Shown: positions 15,566 through 26,229, counted from the first letter of the stretch. The stretch is 64,000 nucleotides of DNA from Mesorhizobium muleiense (GCF_900099905.1 NZ_FNEE01000020.1:1-64000); one strand, 5' to 3'. Notes: a model not told the origin generated them from the sequence alone. A program made the numbers and translations.

Positions 15566-16504
15566 TCAATACCTCAGCGTCAGCGCGCCGGGCAGGATTT
15601 CAAAGGTCGCCGGTATGCGCCCCGGCGACTCGCCGTCTATGTCGACCAGAGCGCCGTTCTTTTGCACATCGCCGAGTGGTTCGACAACGACTTTCCTGCC
15701 GCGCAAAATGGTGATTGCCGGATGGTTGCGATGCCGGCCGCCATAGAGCAGACGGATGTCCCAGATCAGCTTCAGCTTGCCAGCCGCGCGCAGGATGACG
15801 ATGTCGAACTGGCCGTCGTCCAGTTCGGCATCCGGCGCGATCATCATGCCGGCGCCGAAGAATTTTCCGTTGGCCACCGCCACCAGCGCGACGCGCGCCT
15901 CGACCGGGACGCCATCGTCGATGGTGATCAAGACGTCCTGGAATCGGTAGCGCATGAATTCCCACACGGTGCGCCAATAGAACAGCGCCTTGGCCGACAC
16001 ATTGCCCTTGCGCTTGTCGGCGTTGACCGCGCGGTCGGTGGCGCCCGACAGGCCGAGGCTGGCGATGTTGATGAAATGGCGGCTGGCCAGGGCGCCATGG
16101 TCGTCGACGTAAGAGATGCGGCCGGCATCGACCCGGCGGGCCTTGGCCTCGGCGATGCGCTTCAGCGTCAGGTCGACCTCGTCCGAAAGGCCGAGCCCGC
16201 GGGCGAAATCGATGCCGGCGCCGCAAGGCAGCAGGCCGAGCTCGGCCGTCCGGCCACTTTCCGCAAACGCCTGCAGCAGCCCGTCGGCGACTTCGCTGGC
16301 GGTGCCGTCGCCGCCCGCCGCGATCACCAGGTCGAAGCCGCTGGCGGCAAGGACCAGCGCCAGCCGTTCGGCGTCGCCGGTCGCCTGCGTCTCGCGCAGC
16401 TCGAAATCGCCGAAATGTTTCCTGAGCGAAGCGCTGACCTCCGGCCAATGCCGCTTGAGCCAGCCGCCGCCGGCAATCGGATTGAGAACCACCCCGACCT
16501 TCAA
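15566..16504 (-). CDS. Diacylglycerol/lipid kinase-family protein (YegS/DagK-like)
   Basis: A 312-aa protein of the DAGK catalytic family: VVLNPIAGGGWLKR, then DLVIAAGGDGTASEVADGL (the GGDGT nucleotide loop), LGLLPCGAGIDFARGLGL, and C-terminal FGAGMMIAPDAELDDGQFDI. It should phosphorylate a lipid alcohol at the inner membrane. The open frame reaches 16588, but a TTG at 16504 (LKVGVVLNPIAGGG) is preceded by GGGGAGG with 6-bp spacing and matches the family start, so I chose it. PCGAGIDFARG replaces the common P.GT.NDFAR, a small departure. Confidence 0.88.
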   Translation of the reverse strand: MKVGVVLNPIAGGGWLKRHWPEVSASLRKHFGDFELRETQATGDAERLALVLAASGFDLVIAAGGDGTASEVADGLLQAFAESGRTAELGLLPCGAGIDFARGLGLSDEVDLTLKRIAEAKARRVDAGRISYVDDHGALASRHFINIASLGLSGATDRAVNADKRKGNVSAKALFYWRTVWEFMRYRFQDVLITIDDGVPVEARVALVAVANGKFFGAGMMIAPDAELDDGQFDIVILRAAGKLKLIWDIRLLYGGRHRNHPAITILRGRKVVVEPLGDVQKNGALVDIDGESPGRIPATFEILPGALTLRY

Positions 16505-17091
16505 GAATGCCTCCCCATAGGATAGCAACGACACTGCTGTCCTAAAATCCTTCGCCGGCATTGAAGCCCGCGCCGCAGTGTCGGGCAAGGGCGGAATGCT
16601 CGATCTTGCTGCTCACCGCAGATCAGGGCCGTGTCCCGCCTCCTGCATCTCGGCAAAATAAACGCGCCGATGCGGGCCCTGGTCCCCGATAATCCCGCTA
16701 TCCACAGGCTCGCAACCGTTTCGCCGAACGCTTATCTCCCGTACATTAAACCCATCTCAGGCGGCTACCGATTGCCAAGTCGAAAGGCAAAGCGAAACGG
16801 CGGATTTCCTGAGGCCCGTACGGCCCCGAACGCAGGCTTGCCTGTTTTGAGGACCGAGACTACGGGGCCGCGGAAAGCGTGCGAACGCCTACGGCGGACC
16901 GATGCTGCCATGAAGGACGGCAAAAACCTTCGATGGCGCGCTGGACGAAGCTTGCAAGGGTGGAGACTGGCGAGGTCCCGAACGGACGCTGCCCTCGGGC
17001 GGTGGCTGGCAGGACCGTCAACATCAAGGCCGGGATGGCGCGACGTCTTTACGGAAGTTGCTGCCGCGACCGTGTCCTGATCTGACAGGGA
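16505..17091. other. Gene-free structured stretch, possible small RNA
   Basis: Nearly 600 bp without a recognisable protein. It contains strong inverted repeats: CGGCCCCG (16821) with CGGGGCCG (16863), and the hairpin CAGGC-TT-GCCTG (16833) inside that loop. On the plus strand it runs straight into an intrinsic terminator at 17092. A 149-codon open frame (16631-17080) crosses it but has arginine-rich random composition and no good start. An sRNA or a long leader is possible; I could not match it to a known RNA family. Confidence 0.35.
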
Positions 17092-17126
17092 GGCGCTGGG
17101 AGAAATCCCGGCGCCGACTGTTTTTT
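17092..17126 (+). terminator. Intrinsic terminator with no upstream protein gene
   Basis: GGCGC-T-GGGA-GAAA-TCCC-G-GCGCC then GACTG and a run of six T. The stem and U-tract orientation require a plus-strand transcript, yet no plus-strand protein gene ends nearby. Confidence 0.75.
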
Positions 17127-17226
17127 GGGCTTCTCTCGCGATTTGACCGCCTGTCTCACGCGGTTCGCCCGGAGCGAAGCTTCCTGGTGTTGTTTTCAGA
17201 AACTGGCAGCAGACCTCAAGTTCGGG

Positions 17227-18192
17227 CTAACCCGCCGCCGCGTCCGTTGCGCCGATCTTGCGCACCAGCGCCGCCGTCGCCAGCATCGCCCCGACGTCGG
17301 CGATGATAGGCGCGACATGCTTGGCGTAGTCGAGCGGCACCGAGATATCGGGCAGCTCGAAAAAATTCCTCGTCTGCGGCAGGAGTAAAAAGCCGTCGCT
17401 GCCATTGAGCGCGACCCGCGCCGGATCATCAGGCCATGTCTCCTTGAGCCATGTCAGTGCCTGCGCCAGCCGGCCGCTCACCAGCGGCTGCGCCGCTTCG
17501 ACATTGTCGCTGCGGAAGTCGTAGGCGGCATCGAGCTCGGGCACGCCGCATGACAATTCCTGCATCTTGCTGGCGAACATGCCGCGGAAGAACCCGACGG
17601 CCAACCCAGTCCGGCGCGCCGCCACCAATATGCCGGGGAACGGCACCATGGTCCCGAAGGCAACGACGATCCCCTTGAATGCTATCGTGCCGCCCGTGCC
17701 TTGCCGGAGATCGGCTTCGTAAAGCTCGAACGGAAATCCCTCGTAGCGGCCGGATACGATGTCGTCGAAGCAATTGGTGTTGAACGTGCCGATCGTCTCG
17801 CGCGGCAGCCGGTCGAACGAATTCGGTGTCACCTCATGCTCGTAGCGCAGGTCCCTGATGAAGCCGAAGATGATCGGCAGCAGTGTCTTGCGATGCTGCA
17901 ACCTGCTCGTCGGCTTGATCGCCTGGAAATAGAGCAGGATCGCCGCCACCAACCCGACGACATAGAGCAACACATGCGGCGTCGAGAGCCATTGCTCGTA
18001 GGGATCGGCGATCCTGTTGAAAAGCCAGCCGACAAGCGCCACGAACACCAGCACCAGTCCGATGAACAGCGGCACCCGCCAGCGGACTTGCCGGTAGGCC
18101 GAAGCCCTTTCGGCCTCGTAGGCCGCCAGATTGCTCTTGATGCCGGCGATGTCAGCTTCATCAGGCATGAAATCCGCTGCTTCCATCGCCAT
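17227..18192 (-). CDS. DUF3137 domain membrane protein
   Basis: A 321-aa protein with two adjacent transmembrane segments near the N-terminus (residues ~37-55 and ~68-88; VPLFIGLVLVFVALVGWLF and VLLYVVGLVAAILLYF), followed by a soluble DUF3137-type domain (LLPIIFGFIRDLRYEH, GTGGTIAFKGIVVAFG, WLKETWPDDPARVALNGSDG). Function of the family is unknown. Start set at 18192 (MAMEAADFMPDE) because AGGGGGCGTGGG precedes it; the frame is open further upstream. Transcribed towards the terminator region. Confidence 0.85.
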   Translation of the reverse strand: MAMEAADFMPDEADIAGIKSNLAAYEAERASAYRQVRWRVPLFIGLVLVFVALVGWLFNRIADPYEQWLSTPHVLLYVVGLVAAILLYFQAIKPTSRLQHRKTLLPIIFGFIRDLRYEHEVTPNSFDRLPRETIGTFNTNCFDDIVSGRYEGFPFELYEADLRQGTGGTIAFKGIVVAFGTMVPFPGILVAARRTGLAVGFFRGMFASKMQELSCGVPELDAAYDFRSDNVEAAQPLVSGRLAQALTWLKETWPDDPARVALNGSDGFLLLPQTRNFFELPDISVPLDYAKHVAPIIADVGAMLATAALVRKIGATDAAAG

Positions 18193-18280
18193 CCCACGCC
18201 CCCTAACAAACTCATGATAGCCGATTTTATCGACATCTCGACTACAGCACTGAGAGGCAGCGCTTCTCAAGCAGATGTTT

Positions 18281-18452
18281 GCGCTGCCCCTCATCCGCCT
18301 GCCGGCACCTTCTCCCCGTGAACGGGGAGAAGCCCGCTGTCGCTGCGCTGGCGCTCGTTCGGCGAGGCTGTGATTCGCGAAGTCATCAAATGACGGCGTC
18401 TTTCTCCCCGTTTACGGGGAGAAATGTCCGGCAGGACAATGAGGGGCAGCGC
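18281..18452. repeat. Palindromic intergenic repeat, paired hairpins
   Basis: The ends GCGCTGCCCCTCAT and ATGAGGGGCAGCGC are exact reverse complements. Inside lie two hairpins with TTCTCCCCGT...ACGGGGAGAA stems and two copies of CCGGCA/TGCCGG. The whole is about 170 bp and belongs to the repeat super-family seen at 24267, 58768 and elsewhere. Confidence 0.88.
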
Positions 18453-18498
18453 CATACCTGTGCGATAAGCAACGTGCGACTAGCCCTCACTTACGGCG

Positions 18499-19428
18499 CT
18501 ACGGAAAAATCGCAGTCAACCGGCCTTCGACTTTGCTGCGCATTCGGTCCTCCAGCGCCTCGACGGGAACCAGATGCTCATGGTCGCCGGCGCGCAGCCG
18601 CATGAAGGGATGCAGCCGGTAGGCGGCAACGGCGCCACGCGTGCCGGCGTCGGCGCTGATATCGACGGTCAGGATGCTACCGATGCGGCCGGGCCATGGC
18701 TGGCGCGCAAAGGCGGTGCCGAGGAAATCGCCGAGCCCATAGGCGACGAGCGCCTTGCCGATCCGCTCCACCGGTTGCACGACATGGGCATGGTGGCCAG
18801 CGATCAGCCCGACGCCCTGCGCGGCCAATCGCCGGGCCAGCGCCCGCGTTTCAGCCTGCGGAAAATGCCGGAATTCCCAATCCCAATGTGGCACGGCGCA
18901 GGTAAGGTCGACGGCGTCGCGGCGCGGCCATCGTGCCGGCTCGCCTTGCATCGACACACGGCCGGCGAACGCCGCCGCGCCGGCGTTGCGCCACAGCGTT
19001 AAGGCGGCGAAGCCTATTGTCAGCGGCCCGACTGCGACGCGTTCGACCGGACCGGCGGCCGCGGTACCGATGCTGCGGATGCCAAGCCGTTCCAGCGCTG
19101 CCACGGTCTCGTCAAAACCCTCGACGCCCTGGTCGAGCGCATGGTTGTTGGCGAGCGACAGCACCAGCCTATCGCGCGAGATGCCGACGGCGGCCAGCGT
19201 CTCGGCAAGGAACCGCTCGGTCATGGCATGACGGGTGCCAAGCTTCGTGCCCATCGCCGCGCCCGGTCGCTCCACCACCGGGCTTTCGCAATTGCCGATC
19301 ACCAGATCGGCGGAGCCGAGCAGCGTGGCGATCGCCGGGTCGCATTGCGGCGCGCTGCGATTGGCCACCGCCGAGATATCGCCGACAAAGGCGAGCCGCA
19401 CCGTTCGCGCCGGTGGCGGCTCGATCAT
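18499..19428 (-). CDS. CapA-family (poly-gamma-glutamate synthesis/YwtB-like) metallophosphatase-fold protein
   Basis: A 309-aa protein: RLAFVGDISAVANR at the N-terminus, DLVIGNCESPVV, VLSLANNHALDQGVEGFDETVAALE, and GVGLIAGHHAHVVQPVERIG are the CapA blocks holding the metal-binding Asp, Asn and His residues of the calcineurin-like fold. No signal peptide is visible from the chosen start (19428, MIEPPPARTVRL), which would make it cytoplasmic; the frame remains open to 19788 but that part overlaps the divergent gene. There are no capB/capC partners nearby, so a role in poly-glutamate export is not implied. Confidence 0.88.
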   Translation of the reverse strand: MIEPPPARTVRLAFVGDISAVANRSAPQCDPAIATLLGSADLVIGNCESPVVERPGAAMGTKLGTRHAMTERFLAETLAAVGISRDRLVLSLANNHALDQGVEGFDETVAALERLGIRSIGTAAAGPVERVAVGPLTIGFAALTLWRNAGAAAFAGRVSMQGEPARWPRRDAVDLTCAVPHWDWEFRHFPQAETRALARRLAAQGVGLIAGHHAHVVQPVERIGKALVAYGLGDFLGTAFARQPWPGRIGSILTVDISADAGTRGAVAAYRLHPFMRLRAGDHEHLVPVEALEDRMRSKVEGRLTAIFP

Positions 19429-19685
19429 GATTCCTGCTGCTGGCGCAAGGCATTGGCGACCGCCGCTGAGCGAAGGCTTCAAGAAGCGTGGCAGCCAGGA
19501 CAATTTGTAGGAAAGCGGATAATTCGACACGCGCAGCCTGCACCGGGATGAATGGCCACGGTAGACGATGCGCCCGATATAGCGAAGCGCCTCCGTTCGC
19601 AATCGTGCGGCCAGATGCCCCGCAGTAGGCGCAACACACAAGATGCGTATATGGTTGCCGCCGAACGGCATACCGGAGGACCAAG

Positions 19686-20936
19686 ATGACGCGATTTCCG
19701 AGCCTGCTGGCGTCCGCCCTTCTTCTGCTGCTGCCGGTTGCTTCCGCCGGTGCCGCGGCCCGCGAACCGGCCGCCCTGTTCGAGGCAAAAACCGTGGCCG
19801 ACCGCGACAGCACGCTTGCTGCGCTGGAAGCCGCTGCGCCCACTGATCCTGCGTCGGCCTACGCCACCGGCGCCGGCCAATTCTTTTCCGCGCTGGAGAT
19901 TCTGGCCGGCGGTCTGCACCGCCACGGTTTCGAAAGCCCGCAATCCTTCATGCTGCCGCTGATGCGGCTGCCGGTGTCGGACAATCCCAATCCCGCGCCG
20001 CTGACCTACGACGGCTTCCGCGCCATCCTGGTCGCCTTCCGCGATCGGCTGGAAAAGTCCGCCGCCACGCTTGGATCCGTGCCTCCCGATGCCGACATCG
20101 GCATCGAGGTCGACCTCACCCGTCTCGGCATCGACCTCAACGAGGACGGCCAGATCGCGCCGGACGAAAGTGCCGCCGCAATCATGGCGTCCCTGTCACG
20201 CGGCGGTGCGCCAGACCCGGCCGCACCCGCCCTCACCTTCCGCTTCGACCGCGCCGACGGCTACTGGCTGCAGGGCTATGCCGAATTCCTGATGGCGCAG
20301 GCGGATTTCTGGCTGGCGCATGACTTCAGCAACGCCTTCGACGGCTCGTTTCACATGCTGTTTCCGCGCGCAAAACTGCCGCTGCAGGACACGCTCGTGC
20401 CGCCGGACGGCGGCATGAGCGGCGGCATGTTGTCGGCCGAGTGGCGCATCGCCGACTTCATCTCGCTGGTTCATCTGGTCAATTGGCCGGTGGTCGAGCC
20501 GGAGCGCCGCCAGGCGGCGCGCCGCCACCTCATGGAAATGATCCGGCTGTCCCGCGAAGACTGGAAGGCGATCCGCGCCGAAACCGACAACGACCGTGAA
20601 TGGCTGCCCGGCCCGCAACAGAAAGGCGCCAGCCCGCTCACCGGCCTGGCGGTCGGCGAGGAGCAGGTCCAGGCCTGGCACGCCGCGCTTGACATGGCCG
20701 AGGACCTGCTCGAAGGTCGCATCCTGCTGCCGCATTTCCGCTTCGCCGACAAAGGCATCGACATGAAGCGCTTTTTCGACAAACCAAAGCCCTTCGATCT
20801 GGTGCTGTCGATCACCGGCCCGGCCATCGCGCCCTATCTCGAGAGCGGAAAGATCCTAACCAGCGAAGAGTTCGACCAGATCCGGCGCCAGTTCGGCGGC
20901 GCCGGGTTTTTGACCTTTGCGCTGTGGTTCAACTGA
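19686..20936 (+). CDS. Exported hypothetical protein, 416 aa
   Basis: The N-terminus MTRFPSLLASALLLLLPVAS-AGAAA is a clear Sec signal peptide with cleavage near residue 24, so the protein is periplasmic. The body is not a family I can name. Residues ~150-163 read LGIDLNEDGQIAPDES, an EF-hand-like calcium loop (D-x-N-x-D-G-x-I-x-x-x-E). Other blocks are YWLQGYAEFLMAQADFWLAHDF and HMLFPRAKLPLQDT. ATG at 19686 follows GGAGGACCAAG. Divergent from the CapA-like gene; a hairpin follows the stop. Confidence 0.85.
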   Translation: MTRFPSLLASALLLLLPVASAGAAAREPAALFEAKTVADRDSTLAALEAAAPTDPASAYATGAGQFFSALEILAGGLHRHGFESPQSFMLPLMRLPVSDNPNPAPLTYDGFRAILVAFRDRLEKSAATLGSVPPDADIGIEVDLTRLGIDLNEDGQIAPDESAAAIMASLSRGGAPDPAAPALTFRFDRADGYWLQGYAEFLMAQADFWLAHDFSNAFDGSFHMLFPRAKLPLQDTLVPPDGGMSGGMLSAEWRIADFISLVHLVNWPVVEPERRQAARRHLMEMIRLSREDWKAIRAETDNDREWLPGPQQKGASPLTGLAVGEEQVQAWHAALDMAEDLLEGRILLPHFRFADKGIDMKRFFDKPKPFDLVLSITGPAIAPYLESGKILTSEEFDQIRRQFGGAGFLTFALWFN

Positions 20937-20955
20937 GGGCGTTTCGACATCGCTC

Positions 20956-20973
20956 CTGACACCCTTGTGTCAG
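20956..20973. promoter_or_regulatory. Perfect inverted repeat between exported protein gene and uvrB
   Basis: CTGACAC-CCTT-GTGTCAG. It could be an operator for uvrB or a weak terminator of the upstream gene. It does not match the alphaproteobacterial LexA box (GTTC-N7-GTTC). Confidence 0.35.
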
Positions 20974-21046
20974 CAGCCTGGTTTCCTCTCGCGCCCCTGG
21001 CCACTCCGCTCTTTCCATTTTGGCCGATACCTCCCATATTTGGGGC

Positions 21047-24000
21047 ATGGCCAAACTTCCCGACAAAAAGACGCCGCCGCCGGCGCGTGACGATCGTGCT
21101 TCGCCGCCCAAGCGGCGCAGCCCGTTGACCGATTTCCTCGATGCGTCGGAGCCATTGCACAAGGGCGGCTTTGCCGAGGCGCCGCAGGCTGAATTGTCAG
21201 GCACGCCGCTGACCGGCTCGATCGCCGATTGGGCCGAGCAGATCGAGCAGGAGGCCGAAAAGGAAGGGCGCCAAGTCCCCCCCCTTGAGGGGGAGATGTC
21301 GCCGAAGGCGACAGAGGGGGTCGGCAAAGGAAGCGCTCAACATAAGGCATCGTCGAGCCCGGCCGCACCGACCCCACCCGGCGGCTCCGCCGCCACCCTC
21401 CCCTCAAGGGGGAGGGAAGTCGCCAAGGCGAAAAAGATCCCCGAACGCTCCTCCTCTCCGGGCCGCACGGCGCGAGGCACCTCGATGGGCGGCGCGGCGT
21501 CTGCCAGGGAGCGCACTGCGGCTGGCCTCAATCCTGTCGCCGGCCTCGATGTTTCGCTGGAGGAAGCCGAGACCATGGCCTCCGGCGGCGTCACCGCCAC
21601 CGTTGCGGCGCTGTCGGCGCTGATCGAATCCGGCAACCCGCTGCACAAGGACGGCGTGCTGTGGACACCGCACCGCCCGGCCCGGCCCGAAAAATCCGAA
21701 GGCGGCATCGCCATCAAGATGGTGTCGGATTTCGAGCCGGCCGGCGACCAGCCGACGGCGATCAAGGATCTTGTCGAAGGCGTCAACGACAACGACCGCA
21801 CCCAGGTGCTGCTCGGCGTCACCGGCTCGGGAAAAACTTTTACCATGGCCAAGGTGATCGAGGAGACGCAGCGCCCTGCCTTGATCCTCGCCCCCAACAA
21901 GACGCTGGCCGCGCAGCTTTATTCCGAGTTCAAGAAATTCTTCCCGGAAAACGCCGTCGAGTATTTCGTCTCCTATTACGACTACTACCAGCCGGAAGCC
22001 TATGTGCCGCGGACGGATACCTTTATCGAAAAGGAATCGTCGATCAACGAGCAGATCGACCGCATGCGCCATTCGGCGACGCGCTCGCTGCTGGAGCGCG
22101 ACGATGTCATCATCGTCGCCTCGGTGTCCTGCATCTACGGTATCGGCTCGGTCGAGACCTACACGGCGATGACCTTCCAGATGCAGATCGGCGACCGGCT
22201 CGACCAGCGCGCGCTGCTCGCCGATCTCGTCGCCCAGCAGTACAAGCGGCAGGACATCAACTTCGTCCGCGGCTCGTTCCGCGTGCGCGGCGACACGATC
22301 GAGATTTTTCCGGCCCACCTTGAGGACCGCGCCTGGCGCATTTCGCTGTTCGGCGACGAGATCGAGGCGATCACCGAATTCGACCCGCTGACCGGCCAGA
22401 AGACCGGCGAATTGAAGAGCGTCAAGATCTATGCCAATTCGCACTATGTGACGCCGCGCCCGACACTGAACCAAGCCATCAAGTCGATCAAGGAAGAGCT
22501 CAAGCAGCGGCTGGTGGAACTCGAACGGGCAGGACGCCTGCTCGAGGCGCAGCGGCTGGAGCAGCGCTGCCGATTCGACCTCGAGATGCTGGAAGCCACC
22601 GGCTCCTGCGCCGGCATCGAGAACTATTCGCGCTATCTCACCGGCCGCCAGCCGGGCGATCCGCCGCCGACCCTGTTCGAGTACATCCCCGACAATGCGC
22701 TGGTCTTCATTGACGAAAGCCACGTCACCGTGCCGCAGATCGGCGGCATGTATCGCGGCGACTTTCGCCGCAAGGCGACGCTGGCCGAGTACGGTTTCCG
22801 TCTGCCGTCCTGCATGGACAACCGGCCGCTGCGTTTCGAGGAATGGGACGCGATGCGCCCGCTTTCGGTCGCGGTTTCGGCGACGCCCGGCGCCTGGGAG
22901 ATGGAGCAGTCCGGCGGCGTCTTTGCCGAGCAGGTCATCCGCCCGACCGGCCTGATCGATCCGCCGGTCGAGGTGCGCCCGGCCAAGACCCAGGTCGACG
23001 ACATCGTCGGCGAAATCCGCGAAACGACAAAAGCCGGCTACCGCACGCTGGTCACCGTGCTGACCAAGCGCATGGCCGAGGACCTGACCGAATATCTGCA
23101 TGAGCAGGGCATTCGCGTCCGCTACATGCACTCCGACATCGACACGCTGGAGCGCATCGAGATCCTGCGCGACCTGCGCCTCGGCGCCTTCGACGTTCTG
23201 GTCGGCATCAACCTTTTGCGCGAAGGCCTCGACATCCCCGAATGCGGCTTCGTCGCTATTCTCGATGCCGACAAGGAGGGTTTTTTGCGCTCCGAAACCT
23301 CGCTGATCCAGACTATCGGCCGTGCCGCCCGAAACGTCGACGGCAAGGTCATCCTATACGCCGACCAGGTCACCGGCTCGATGGAGCGAGCGATGGCCGA
23401 GACCAACCGCCGGCGCGAAAAGCAGATGGAGTGGAACGCGGCCAACGGCATCACCCCGGAATCGGTCAAGTCGCGCATCTCCGACATCCTGGACTCGGTC
23501 TACGAGAAGGACCACGTCCGCGCCGACATCTCGCAGTTCACCGACAGCGCCGGCGCGATGATGGGCAACAATCTGAAAGCCCATCTCGATGCGATGGACA
23601 AGCAGATGCGCGACGCCGCCGCCAATCTCGATTTCGAGAAGGCGGCCCGCATCCGCGACGAGATCAAGCGGCTGCGCGAGATGGAACTGTCCATCTCCGA
23701 CGATCCGCTGGCCAAGTATGCCGACATGGAAAGCCCGGTTTCGGGCCGCGAAAAGGGCAAGCACAACAAGGGCCGCGCCATCCACCGCACGGTGGATGAT
23801 GACGGCAAGGGTCTGTTCCGCAAGCCCGCGCTCGACGAGATGGGCGCCGACGGCGCCGTGCTGGTCAAGAAGCCGCTCTTCGCAAAACCCTCGCTCGACG
23901 CCATGGGTCCGGGCACCGACATGCCGACGCCCGCCGGGGCGGTATCGCGCTCGCTGTTCAAGAAACAGTCGGCCGAAGAGGCGCACGGCTCCGATTTCGG

Positions 24001-24259
24001 CATCCCCGGCGAGCCGACCAAGCCGCTGTTCAAGAAGAACTCGCTCGACGAAATGACGGTGCGACGGACTGAAAAGCCTGTTGAGGGAAAAGTGCCGGCC
24101 AAGCCACAGCCGATCTCCCCACCTGTGGGCGCGAAGGAACGCGACGGTTCGGCCAAGCCAGTTGTCCGCCAGCGTTCCGGCATCGGCTCCTACGAAGACC
24201 CCGCCGACGCCCGCCGCGAAAAGCGCCGGCCGGGCAAGACGGGCAGGCCGGGACGGTAG
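21047..24259 (+). CDS. uvrB: Excinuclease ABC subunit B with long N- and C-terminal extensions
   Basis: UvrB is the damage-verifying helicase-like subunit of nucleotide excision repair, working with UvrA and UvrC. At 1070 aa it is far longer than the usual ~670. The core begins at ~residue 227 (KMVSDFEPAGDQPTAIKDL), with Walker A GVTGSGKTFTMAK, the beta-hairpin VSYYDYYQPEAYVPRTDTFI, FIDESHVT as Walker B region, LLREGLDIPE, and the C-terminal UVR motif LDFEKAARIRDEIKRLREME. The first ~225 residues are low-complexity and include an in-frame palindromic repeat (residues ~77-123). The last ~150 residues hold four spaced LFxKpxLDxM-like motifs. Start ATG at 21047 (MAKLPDKK); an upstream ATG at 21020 is also in frame. 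Confidence 0.96.
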   Translation: MAKLPDKKTPPPARDDRASPPKRRSPLTDFLDASEPLHKGGFAEAPQAELSGTPLTGSIADWAEQIEQEAEKEGRQVPPLEGEMSPKATEGVGKGSAQHKASSSPAAPTPPGGSAATLPSRGREVAKAKKIPERSSSPGRTARGTSMGGAASARERTAAGLNPVAGLDVSLEEAETMASGGVTATVAALSALIESGNPLHKDGVLWTPHRPARPEKSEGGIAIKMVSDFEPAGDQPTAIKDLVEGVNDNDRTQVLLGVTGSGKTFTMAKVIEETQRPALILAPNKTLAAQLYSEFKKFFPENAVEYFVSYYDYYQPEAYVPRTDTFIEKESSINEQIDRMRHSATRSLLERDDVIIVASVSCIYGIGSVETYTAMTFQMQIGDRLDQRALLADLVAQQYKRQDINFVRGSFRVRGDTIEIFPAHLEDRAWRISLFGDEIEAITEFDPLTGQKTGELKSVKIYANSHYVTPRPTLNQAIKSIKEELKQRLVELERAGRLLEAQRLEQRCRFDLEMLEATGSCAGIENYSRYLTGRQPGDPPPTLFEYIPDNALVFIDESHVTVPQIGGMYRGDFRRKATLAEYGFRLPSCMDNRPLRFEEWDAMRPLSVAVSATPGAWEMEQSGGVFAEQVIRPTGLIDPPVEVRPAKTQVDDIVGEIRETTKAGYRTLVTVLTKRMAEDLTEYLHEQGIRVRYMHSDIDTLERIEILRDLRLGAFDVLVGINLLREGLDIPECGFVAILDADKEGFLRSETSLIQTIGRAARNVDGKVILYADQVTGSMERAMAETNRRREKQMEWNAANGITPESVKSRISDILDSVYEKDHVRADISQFTDSAGAMMGNNLKAHLDAMDKQMRDAAANLDFEKAARIRDEIKRLREMELSISDDPLAKYADMESPVSGREKGKHNKGRAIHRTVDDDGKGLFRKPALDEMGADGAVLVKKPLFAKPSLDAMGPGTDMPTPAGAVSRSLFKKQSAEEAHGSDFGIPGEPTKPLFKKNSLDEMTVRRTEKPVEGKVPAKPQPISPPVGAKERDGSAKPVVRQRSGIGSYEDPADARREKRRPGKTGRPGR
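21276..21415 (+). repeat. Palindromic repeat inside the uvrB coding sequence
   Basis: The left end CCCCCTTGAGGGGGAGATGTCG and the right end CCTCCCCTCAAGGGGGAGG are the paired ends of the same repeat super-family found between genes at 10641 and 11191 (compare CTCCCCC...GGGGGAGATGTC...CGACAGAGGGGG). Here it stays open in the uvrB frame and encodes about 47 Pro/Gly/Ser-rich residues in the N-terminal extension. Confidence 0.8.
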
Positions 24260-24266
24260 TGAGCTT

Positions 24267-24415
24267 CCCTTCTCCCCTTGTGGGAGAAGGTGGCCGAGCG
24301 AAGCTCGGTCGGATGAGGGGTGTTCCAGCTTGGCAAAAGCGGTGCTCCGTCCAGCACCCCTCAACCGTCTCGGCGCTGCGCGCCGATCCACCTTCTCCCA
24401 CAAGGGGAGAAGGGA
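24267..24415. repeat. Palindromic repeat pair after uvrB
   Basis: Begins CCCTTCTCCCCTTGTGGGAG and ends with its inverse; between them GATGAGGGGTG(T)TCCAGCTTGGCA and CAGCACCCCTCA halves face each other. Directly follows the uvrB stop codon and may act as its transcription end. Confidence 0.88.
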
Positions 24416-24699
24416 TGCGCCCGCCCTTGCCATCGGCCCCTCCCTTGGTGTAGCCAGTTCTACAACTCGAACGTCTTGAAAGGAGGGCTGCGTGCATATC
24501 GACCACCACCGTCAGCGCGGCCCTGTCCCTGCCCTGCGAGCTTGCTTGCAGGGCTGACCAAAGACGGTCCGGGTTCCCCCGCTTCGATTTTCTTGGTCCT
24601 GCCCTTCGTGGTGCTGCAACGCCGAGCCTGATGGCCAGCCTGCGCACCGTCAAAGTGCATCGAACCGGAATTCATTCCGGGCAGACCAGAGAAACCAAC
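24416..24699. other. Leader region of the ABC-F gene
   Basis: About 280 bp between the repeat and the ABC-F start. It has CTTGCTTGCAGGG-like short inverted repeats and a mildly A+T-rich AGCCAGTTCTACAACTCGAA segment but no open frame I can support. ABC-F genes are often controlled by attenuating leaders; nothing here proves that. Confidence 0.3.

Positions 24700-26229
<1,530 letters not shown>

Noticed and set aside
16631..17080. 149-codon frame as a protein gene
   Set aside because: No ribosome site, random arginine-rich composition and strong RNA-like inverted repeats across it.
21404..23131. 575-codon minus-strand frame opposite uvrB
   Set aside because: Shadow of uvrB with no ribosome site or recognisable domain.
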